The notes under the pieces are model-generated. The model saw only the letters and a program-made list of their open reading frames with translations, ran no database searches and was not told where the DNA came from. 6,178 nt of DNA from assembly GCA_937935205.1 (NCBI GenBank), contig CALGXU010000413.1, forward strand, positions 1-6,178. The letters are read 5' to 3'. Positions 1 to 4,708 of the stretch are shown one piece after another (position 1 is the first letter of the stretch; each line of letters opens with the position of its first letter). Both the position numbers and the translations under genes were made by a program. Origin of the DNA: an uncultured Rothia sp. (lineage in GTDB: Bacteria > Actinomycetota > Actinomycetes > Actinomycetales > Micrococcaceae).

Positions 1-1
1 A

Positions 2-778
2 GCAGGCCTCGCAGCACCCAACATGCAGGATCTGCCCCCGCTCATCGGCGCAAACGCCCTGCTTCCCGCCGTAATCGCAATCGCCGCACAGCGCACCGGC
101 GTGCGCCGCGTCATCCACCTCTCCTCCGCAGCCGTACAGGGCCCGCGCCTCGTGCTGGATGATTCCGAAGAGACCAACCCGTTCAGCGCCTACTCCTTCT
201 CCAAGGCGCTCGGCGAAGAAGCACTGCTCGACCTGCAGGACTACTTCCTCGAAGAGCACCCCGACAGCGCACCCGAACTGTGCATCCTACGCGCAACCAG
301 CGTGCAGGGCCGCGGCCGACGCACCACCGAACTCTTCGCCAAGATAGCCTCCTCCCCCTTCGCCTCCGTTGCGGGTGCAGGCACCGGCAAGTCCCCGGTC
401 TCCAGCGTGCACGCCCTCGCAGAATTCGTGGTCATGCTCGGTACCTTCCCCGGTGAGCTACCCGCCATCGTGCTGCAGCCCTGGGAAGGCGCGACCGTCG
501 CCTCCGCATCGCTGGATGCGGGCCGCCGCAAGCCCCACCACCTGCCCGAGTGGCTCTGCCGCGCAGCCGTCAAGGCGGGCTACACCGTCTCCGAGCTGAT
601 GAACGACAAGTTCGCAGGCTCCGTGCGCAAGGTCGAGGTCATGTGGTTCGGCCAGGGCATCGACGATTCCTGGGCACGCGAAAACGGCCTGCTGCCCACC
701 CCGCGCGTGCGTGAAGTACTGCGCAACGCCCACACCGCGCTGGGCAAGAAGAAGGACCGCCGCTTCGACAAGAACTAG
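2..778 (+). CDS. NAD-dependent epimerase/dehydratase family protein, 5' end missing
   Basis: This is the C-terminal part of an extended short-chain dehydrogenase/reductase, a family that uses NAD(P) to epimerise, dehydrate or reduce nucleotide sugars and related substrates in the cytoplasm. The frame is open to the left edge, and the residues before the ATG at 23 (AGLAAPN) read smoothly into it. That ATG is therefore internal, and the glycine-rich Rossmann motif should lie outside the window. Counting from that Met, the strand VRRVIHLSSAAVQG (28-40) carries the expected catalytic serine, and Y57-S-F-S-K61 is the YxxxK catalytic pair. The segment LRATSVQGRG (89-98) fits the usual strand and loop after the active site. 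The end is basic (GKKKDRRFDKN) and stops at TAG 776-778. The gene converges on the sua5-type gene. The family call is firm. The substrate is not determinable, since the C-terminal substrate-binding half shows no signature I recognise. Confidence 0.85.
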   Translation, partial: AGLAAPNMQDLPPLIGANALLPAVIAIAAQRTGVRRVIHLSSAAVQGPRLVLDDSEETNPFSAYSFSKALGEEALLDLQDYFLEEHPDSAPELCILRATSVQGRGRRTTELFAKIASSPFASVAGAGTGKSPVSSVHALAEFVVMLGTFPGELPAIVLQPWEGATVASASLDAGRRKPHHLPEWLCRAAVKAGYTVSELMNDKFAGSVRKVEVMWFGQGIDDSWARENGLLPTPRVREVLRNAHTALGKKKDRRFDKN

Positions 779-873
779 GTGGTGCAGAACTAGATAGCGT
801 GTGTGCTCTCCTAGAGGTGTACCCCTGAGGCACGTAGCCTAGGGGCACGCGGCCTAGAGGCGCACAACCTAGA
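771..873. repeat. Degenerate ~15-bp tandem repeat starting at the epimerase stop codon
   Basis: The octamer agaactag at 771-778 contains the stop codon and recurs exactly 15 bases later at 786-793. After a less clear stretch, units beginning cctag or cctga start at 810, 824, 838, 853 and 868, with spacings of 14, 14, 15 and 15. The best pair is cctaggggcacgcgg (838-852) and cctagaggcgcacaa (853-867). The tetramer CTAG appears six times in about 100 bases. No gene is visible in this gap. The array stops just before the terminator hairpin. The repeat is visible by eye but degenerate, so the unit borders are approximate. Confidence 0.6.
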
Positions 874-881
874 AAACTCAT

Positions 882-940
882 AACGAAAGGGAACCCCCGA
901 TATATCTGAACGATATATCGGGGGTTCCCTATACGTTTTT
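882..940. terminator. Bidirectional intrinsic terminator between convergent genes
   Basis: An 18-bp perfect inverted repeat has arms at 888-905 and 913-930. It gains one more C-G pair (906/912), which closes a 5-base loop. After a small internal loop, aacg at 882-885 can also pair with cgtt at 934-937. On the plus strand the hairpin is followed by five T at 936-940, the classic intrinsic terminator layout, about 110 bases after the epimerase stop. On the minus strand the bases after the stem (TTTCGTTATGAGTTTT) are moderately T-rich. The same structure can therefore end the sua5-side transcript, whose stop codon is 54 bases away from the right arm. The stem has a GC-rich outer part and an AT-rich tip. 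Confidence 0.88.
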
Positions 941-984
941 ATGCTCTGAAATTTTACGCTCCGAGCTCTCTAACGCGCAGAGGT

Positions 985-2217
985 TTAGAGGTGGTCCTCC
1001 GGGGCGTCCTTCTGCTCAGTCTTTGCCTCAGCCTCGGTCGTAACAGCCTCAGCCTTAGCGTCTTCAGTCTTAGCGTCTTCAGTTTTAGCTTCTGCCGGCT
1101 TAGCCTCGCTCTGAGCGGGGGTGCTCTTAGCGGCAGTCTCAATCTTCGACTCGCCAAAGACCAGCGCGCGAGCGGTATCAGCAGACACAGGCTGGGTCTG
1201 CGGCTCATCCGCACGAACCGGCTTCGGAGTGTTGTCACGGTAGCCGCGCGAACGCTCCTGATCCACTCCGGTGCTGAAAGCAGAAGACAACGCCGAAGTA
1301 GCGCCCAGCAGGGACGCAGCGACGGAACCGGCAGCCGGTGCCGAAGCGCGACGAGCAGGCTCACCGCTCACAGTGTGGGTGCTGTCCCACTGCTCGTACG
1401 CCTCATCCAAATCAGCCTGATCGTCCAGGGCACGCTCAGAAGGGGTCGACTCAGACGATGCGGAAGAAGCAGACTCAGCTTCCTCAACCTTACGAGCGGC
1501 CTGCTCGTCAGCCTCCGCACGAGTCAGGATGGTCGGAACAACCTCGCGCAACTCCTCCACCGAAATTGCGCCCTCACGAACCACCACGTAGGGGAAGGAG
1601 GTGCAATCCAGAATCGTGGACGGTGCCGGCTCACGCTCAGTCACCACAACCACGCCATCCTCATTCGGCTCAGACTCAAGCGGCTTAGGACGAGCGCCAC
1701 CGTCAATAATCACGGCAACGTCCTCGCCCAGGGACTCCATGGCGGTCTGCGCGTCCAGTGCGGCTTCCTGACCGGTCTTGTTCGCGCTCGAAACCGCCAG
1801 CGGACCGTGCTCAGTCAGCAGCTTCAGGGCGAACTCATCATCGGGAACACGCACGGCAACAGTACCGCGGGTCTCGCCCAAATCCCAGCTCAGCGACGGG
1901 TACGCGTGAAGAATCATAGTCAGCGCGCCGGGCCAGAAGCGGCCACCCAGGTCGTAAATATCGTCCGGAACGTCGTCGACCACGCCAGCGAGCGCAGCAA
2001 GATCAAAGATCAGCACGGGCGGCGGCATGGTGCGGTCGCGGCCCTTATCTGCCAGCAGCTTGGCAACGCCCTGATGCGAGAAAGCATCGGCGGCAATACC
2101 GTAGACGGTATCGGTGGGCATCACAATCGTGTCGTGCGCCTTCAGCGCCTCGCGGGCAGCCTCGATGGCCTCGCGGGTCTCAGTTTCAGTCGTTACGGGG
2201 TACAGCTTTGCAGTCAC
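985..2217 (-). CDS. L-threonylcarbamoyladenylate synthase (Sua5/YrdC/TsaC family) with long low-complexity tail
   Basis: The enzyme makes threonylcarbamoyl-AMP from threonine, bicarbonate and ATP, the first step of t6A37 tRNA modification in the cytoplasm. I chose the GTG at 2217, giving 410 residues. Homology to the YrdC domain begins a few residues later, and a GAGAG ribosome-binding site lies 10 bases upstream. A GTG at 2367 would add 50 residues that look unrelated. The YrdC domain covers about residues 5-225, with PTDTVYG (34-40), KGRDRTMPPPVLI (58-70), WPGALT (95-100), SSANKTG (143-149) and STILDC (200-205). An acidic insertion of about 20 residues (176-198) precedes STILDC. Residues 232-410 are not the classical Sua5 domain by eye. 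They form a Ser/Ala/Glu/Lys/Thr-rich tail ending in AKTED-type repeats, probably disordered. The gene is last in the minus-strand series after prmC (169-bp gap). The function is well supported by motifs; the tail's role is unknown. Confidence 0.9.
   Translation of the reverse strand: MTAKLYPVTTETETREAIEAAREALKAHDTIVMPTDTVYGIAADAFSHQGVAKLLADKGRDRTMPPPVLIFDLAALAGVVDDVPDDIYDLGGRFWPGALTMILHAYPSLSWDLGETRGTVAVRVPDDEFALKLLTEHGPLAVSSANKTGQEAALDAQTAMESLGEDVAVIIDGGARPKPLESEPNEDGVVVVTEREPAPSTILDCTSFPYVVVREGAISVEELREVVPTILTRAEADEQAARKVEEAESASSASSESTPSERALDDQADLDEAYEQWDSTHTVSGEPARRASAPAAGSVAASLLGATSALSSAFSTGVDQERSRGYRDNTPKPVRADEPQTQPVSADTARALVFGESKIETAAKSTPAQSEAKPAEAKTEDAKTEDAKAEAVTTEAEAKTEQKDAPEDHL
1054..1083 (-). 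repeat. 15-bp tandem duplication in the sua5-type tail
   Basis: The 15-mer cttagcgtcttcagt occurs twice back to back (1054-1068 and 1069-1083, plus-strand reading). It encodes two identical five-residue units (TEDAK) within AKTEDAKTEDAKAE, at about residues 379-388 of the protein. The unit is a multiple of three, so gain or loss of a copy would keep the frame. Looser relatives (EAKPAEAK, EAEAKTEQK) flank it, which suggests that the tail grew by repeated slippage. Confidence 0.85.
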
Positions 2218-2227
2218 GGGTCTTATT

Positions 2228-2232
2228 CTCTC
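2228..2232 (-). promoter_or_regulatory. Ribosome-binding site supporting the GTG start of the sua5-type gene
   Basis: On the minus strand GAGAG lies 10 bases before the GTG at 2217. It is a modest match to the anti-Shine-Dalgarno sequence and is spaced a little long. It is still the best site near the point where family homology begins, and it is the reason for preferring this start over the upstream GTG at 2367. The rest of the 2218-2386 gap shows no convincing promoter, hairpin or extra gene. Confidence 0.5.
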
Positions 2233-2386
2233 ATGTTTTTCTGGATGCGGCGAGACACCGGCACCCACAACGCGCCATGTGGAAGCGCTCTTCCGGGGGT
2301 TCGCCGTATTTCGCCGGCTCTGAGCTGGCTGAGGAGGCGGACGCGTTGCCTTCACGCAGCCCGGCACGGGCTAGGTGGTGCATCTA

Positions 2387-3313
2387 CTAGTCTAAAGGCT
2401 CTAGTGGGTGCGGTTTATAACCGACGCTATGACGCGGACGATTATTCAGGTCACGCACCGGGTAGCAGCCCTCGAAGCCGATGCGTGCCAACAGCTCGGC
2501 GACGGCTTCTTCCTGGGTGTCGTCGTGCTCCATGATGAACAGGCCGCCGGGGGTCAGAAGCTCGAAGGCGCGGGCGGCAATCGCGGAGGGCATTTGCATG
2601 CCGTCCTCTCCCCCACCGTACAGCGCCATGTCCGGGTCGTGCAGGGCGGCTTCCGGGTCGGTGGGTACGTTCGCCGGCGGAATGTACGGAGGGTTCGAGA
2701 GCACCGCGTCGAAGGTTCCGGCAAGTTCGGGCAGGGCGGTGAGAGCATCCCCATGTACCAGGTGCACGCCGAGCGGCTCCAGGTTTTTACGGGTGTAGGG
2801 GATGGCGTCTTCGGAGAGTTCCACCGCGAACACCTGGGCGTTCGGCAGTTCGCTCTTGATTGCCGCGGCGATAGCGCCGGAGCCGGTGCACAGGTCGACG
2901 ATGCGCAACTGACCGGTTGCCGATTCGGTGCGAGTTGCCGAATCGGTGCGTGCGGTCAGCACTTTGAGAGCTTCTTCGACGAGTAGCTCGGTCTCGGGGC
3001 GGGGTACGAACACGCCCGGTCCGACCGACAGTTCTAAGCGGTAGAAGGGAGCGGAGCCGGTGATGTGTTGCAGCGGTTCGCGGCGGGCGCGGCGGGCGAC
3101 CAGCGCCTCGTACTCTGCAACCTGTTCGGGGGTGAGCCGCTCCCCCATGAGCGCGGCGTGCTGGAGGCGCGAGCGTGAGCCGTCGTAGAGCAGGTGTGCG
3201 GCGAGTAGCTCGGCGTCGACGCGGGGGCTGGGTACCTGCGCCAGTGCCGCGGTGGCGCGCGTGAGTACCTGCGCGAGTTCTTCCCCGCGCGGGTCGTGCA
3301 CATTCACCTTCAT
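2387..3313 (-). CDS. prmC: Peptide chain release factor N5-glutamine methyltransferase
   Basis: PrmC (HemK) transfers a methyl group from S-adenosylmethionine to the glutamine of the GGQ motif in release factors RF1 and RF2, which speeds peptide release. The ATG at 3313 gives 308 residues, close to the family's usual 280-300, and AAGGAG sits 5 bases upstream. The N-terminal helical domain (about 1-80) leads into REPLQHITGSAPFY (78-91) and VPRPETE (103-109), both hallmark stretches. The methyltransferase domain has the SAM-binding motif DLCTGSGAIA (140-149), with Cys where Gly is usual, and the catalytic NPPYIP (207-212) that holds the glutamine substrate. DPDMALYGGGEDGM (227-240) is also typical. 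An 18-bp tandem duplication adds RTDSAT/RTESAT (122-133) in the stretch just before the SAM motif. The gene follows prfA, its substrate gene, by 169 bases. Confidence 0.96.
   Translation of the reverse strand: MKVNVHDPRGEELAQVLTRATAALAQVPSPRVDAELLAAHLLYDGSRSRLQHAALMGERLTPEQVAEYEALVARRARREPLQHITGSAPFYRLELSVGPGVFVPRPETELLVEEALKVLTARTDSATRTESATGQLRIVDLCTGSGAIAAAIKSELPNAQVFAVELSEDAIPYTRKNLEPLGVHLVHGDALTALPELAGTFDAVLSNPPYIPPANVPTDPEAALHDPDMALYGGGEDGMQMPSAIAARAFELLTPGGLFIMEHDDTQEEAVAELLARIGFEGCYPVRDLNNRPRHSVGYKPHPLEPLD
2915..2950 (-). repeat. 18-bp tandem duplication inside prmC
   Basis: The two adjacent units at 2915-2932 (ggttgccgattcggtgcg) and 2933-2950 (agttgccgaatcggtgcg) agree at 16 of 18 bases. 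They encode RTESAT and RTDSAT, in-frame in the stretch between the VPRPETE region and the SAM-binding motif. The second copy differs by one Asp/Glu change and one silent base, so the event has had some time to drift. Confidence 0.85.
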
Positions 3314-3318
3314 GAGCT

Positions 3319-3324
3319 CTCCTT
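3319..3324 (-). promoter_or_regulatory. Strong Shine-Dalgarno site of prmC
   Basis: AAGGAG on the minus strand ends 5 bases before the ATG at 3313. It is the best ribosome-binding site in the window. It decides the start against a longer reading that would begin at 3412 and run through the hairpin at 3364-3402. Confidence 0.85.
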
Positions 3325-3363
3325 TTTCATCTCTCAACGGCTCAAAGCCTATCGCGGTATACA

Positions 3364-3402
3364 GGTGAGGGGCTCCACCGCCGTAGCGGCGAGCCCCTCG
3401 CC
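3364..3402 (-). other. GC-rich hairpin in the prfA-prmC gap
   Basis: The arms 3364-3375 (ggtgaggggctc) and 3391-3402 (gagcccctcgcc) pair over 12 positions with one imperfect pair: a G-U wobble if read from the plus strand, an A-C mismatch if read from the minus strand. The 15-base loop can form a further CCGC/GCGG mini-stem (3378-3381 with 3386-3389). On the minus strand it comes about 80 bases after the prfA stop and 50 bases before the prmC ATG. No T-run follows it. It could be a weak or factor-assisted terminator, a 3'-end stabiliser for prfA mRNA, or an attenuator of prmC. The structure is clear and the role is not. Confidence 0.55.
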
Positions 3403-3414
3403 AACATCTCACGT

Positions 3415-3429
3415 CGATTCAGTGAATCG
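3415..3429. other. 15-base odd palindrome in the prfA-prmC gap
   Basis: The sequence cgattcagtgaatcg has two perfect 7-base arms around a single central base. It lies between the prfA stop-codon repeats and the GC-rich hairpin, about 100 bases before the prmC start. Its shape fits a site for a dimeric DNA-binding protein, but I see no recognisable operator family and no good promoter beside it. Confidence 0.35.
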
Positions 3430-3450
3430 GCAAGAGTCTATATACAGAAC

Positions 3451-3498
3451 CTACGTCTGTACGGAACTACTTCTGTACAGGATTACTTCTGTTCCTGG
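3451..3498 (-). repeat. Three 16-bp tandem units spanning the prfA stop codon
   Basis: In plus-strand reading the units are ctacgtctgtacggaa (3451-3466), ctacttctgtacagga (3467-3482) and ttacttctgttcctgg (3483-3498). The unit at 3483 holds the prfA terminal codons and TAA stop. The other two units lie downstream in the transcript. Read on the minus strand, each unit ends in a stop triplet (TAA, then TAG twice). Because the period is 16, the three stops fall in three different frames. Confidence 0.75.
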
Positions 3499-4565
3499 CC
3501 CACCTGAGCGAGGCGGTGCGCCTCATCCATCTCAATAGCGGACTGAACCACAGGCTCCAGGTCACCATTCAGCACAGCGTCCAGGTTGTACGCCTTGTAG
3601 CCGGTACGGTGATCCGCAATGCGGTTCTCCGGGAAGTTGTACGTACGGATACGCTCCGAACGGTCCATGGTACGCACCTGCGAAGCACGGTGTGCCGCGT
3701 TCTCAGCGTCAATCTGCTCCTGCTGGTGAGCCAACAGGCGCGCACGCAGAACGCGCATCGCAGCTTCACGGTTCTGCAGCTGAGACTTCTCATTCTGCAT
3801 CGCCACCACAATACCGGTCGGAAGGTGAGTAATACGCACCGCCGAGTCAGTAGTGTTCACCGACTGACCACCGGGACCCGACGAACGGTACACGTCAATC
3901 TTCAGGTCGTTCTGGTTAATCTCGATTTCTTCCGGCTCGTCCACCTCGGGGAACACCAGAACACCGGCAGCAGAAGTGTGGATACGGCCCTGAGACTCAG
4001 TCGCCGGAACACGCTGCACACGGTGCACGCCACCCTCATACTTCAGGTGCGCCCACACGCCCTCAGCAGGCTCATTCGAGGAGCCCTTAATAGCAATCTG
4101 GGCGTCCTTGTAACCGCCAACATCGGTGCTGGTCGAAGAAATAATCTCAGTCTTCCAGCCCTTGTGCTCAGCGTAACGCATGTACATGCGCAGCAGGTCA
4201 CCAGCGAACAGAGCTGCCTCGTCACCACCGGCACCAGCCTTCACCTCAAGAATGACGTTACGGCCATCATCCGGGTCACGCGGAATCAGCAGGCGGCGCA
4301 GCTTCTCCTGAGCAACCTCCAGCTCCTCCTCCAGACCGGGAATCTCCGCCGCGAAATCCGGATCCTCATCAGCCATCTCGCGAGCAGCCTCAAGGTCGTC
4401 CTTCAGCGAAGTGTACTTGTTGTACGCAGTCACAATACCGGTCAGCTCCGCGTAGCGGCGGCCCACTCGGCGTGCCTTACCCTGGTTCGACTGCACGGCG
4501 GGATCGGCCAGCTGATTCTGCAGGTCAGCGTGCTCATCCAGCAGAACCTGAATAGATTCAAACAT
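3483..4565 (-). CDS. prfA: Peptide chain release factor 1 (RF1)
   Basis: RF1 binds the ribosomal A site at UAA and UAG codons and triggers hydrolysis of peptidyl-tRNA. The 360 residues match the usual family length. Domain 1 is helical (about 1-95). The conserved stretch KAGAGGDEAALFAGDLLRMY (109-128) opens domain 2. The stop-codon reading tripeptide P187-A188-T189 (in RVPATESQGRIHTSAA) is the PxT type of RF1, which separates it from the SPF motif of RF2. The catalytic loop RSSGPGGQSVNTTDSAVR (227-244) holds G232-G233-Q234, and Q234 is the expected PrmC target. The start at 4565 is preceded by a purine-rich GGAAGAGAG a few bases upstream, and the family's N-terminus (MFESIQVLLDEH) fits. The gene follows rho after a terminator-like hairpin. 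The last codons lie in a 16-bp tandem repeat. Confidence 0.98.
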   Translation of the reverse strand: MFESIQVLLDEHADLQNQLADPAVQSNQGKARRVGRRYAELTGIVTAYNKYTSLKDDLEAAREMADEDPDFAAEIPGLEEELEVAQEKLRRLLIPRDPDDGRNVILEVKAGAGGDEAALFAGDLLRMYMRYAEHKGWKTEIISSTSTDVGGYKDAQIAIKGSSNEPAEGVWAHLKYEGGVHRVQRVPATESQGRIHTSAAGVLVFPEVDEPEEIEINQNDLKIDVYRSSGPGGQSVNTTDSAVRITHLPTGIVVAMQNEKSQLQNREAAMRVLRARLLAHQQEQIDAENAAHRASQVRTMDRSERIRTYNFPENRIADHRTGYKAYNLDAVLNGDLEPVVQSAIEMDEAHRLAQVGQEQK

Positions 4566-4589
4566 TCTGTTCTCTCTTCCATCTCCCGC

Positions 4590-4595
4590 ACTTTA
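4590..4595 (-). promoter_or_regulatory. Possible -10 element of a prfA promoter
   Basis: TAAAGT on the minus strand fits the TANNNT pattern of actinobacterial -10 boxes. It would place a start of transcription about 18 bases before the prfA ATG, just ahead of the ribosome-binding site. No clear -35 element is visible. The proposal rests mainly on position and on the need for a promoter after the strong hairpin that follows rho. Confidence 0.25.
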
Positions 4596-4658
4596 CGCCG
4601 CACGGGCAGGCACTAGACATCTCACACCCCTCACAACGGGGATGCACAAAACGAACGG

Positions 4659-4699
4659 CTCACGCGCCCCACCCGCAATCAGGAGGTGGGGCGCGTGAG
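4659..4699 (-). terminator. Strong hairpin after rho, likely terminator
   Basis: A perfect 15-bp GC-rich stem has arms ctcacgcgccccacc (4659-4673) and ggtggggcgcgtgag (4685-4699) around an 11-base loop. It begins 9 bases after the rho stop codon on the minus strand. The bases that follow (CCGTTCGTTTTG) are only partly T-rich, so this is a terminator with a weak tail, a form often seen in high-GC bacteria. It lies about 95 bases before the prfA ATG and may reduce or end read-through from rho. Confidence 0.75.
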
Positions 4700-4708
4700 A
4701 TACGAGCC

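Noticed and set aside
23..25. The ATG at 23 as the real start of the epimerase gene
   Set aside because: The frame is open upstream to the window edge, and starting here would remove the Rossmann nucleotide-binding motif that the family needs.
1054..1083. Short repeats read as a CRISPR array or insertion sequence ends
   Set aside because: The units are adjacent without spacers, encode protein in frame, and no transposase or Cas gene is present.
2218..2367. An N-terminal extension of the sua5-type protein from a GTG at 2367
   Set aside because: The 50 added residues are rich in Pro, Arg and Ser, resemble translated intergenic DNA, and come before the point where YrdC homology and a ribosome-binding site begin.
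991..2535. A long plus-strand open frame of 514 codons opposite the sua5-type gene
   Set aside because: It is antisense to a gene with clear family motifs, its composition (Arg/Leu/Ser-rich) is that of a GC-rich shadow frame, and it runs through the gene boundary into prmC.
3314..3412. A 33-residue N-terminal extension of PrmC
   Set aside because: It would translate the GC-rich hairpin and bypass the strong AAGGAG site placed 5 bases before the ATG at 3313. The resulting peptide shows no family similarity.
3437..3445. The AT-rich tctatatac as a plus-strand promoter -10 box
   Set aside because: No plus-strand gene follows, and no fitting -35 box is seen. On the minus strand it also lacks a convincing partner for prmC.
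3516..4616. A plus-strand open frame of 366 codons opposite prfA
   Set aside because: It mirrors prfA almost end to end, shows no domain and is rich in Val/Leu/Arg/Thr as expected for the complement of a highly biased gene.
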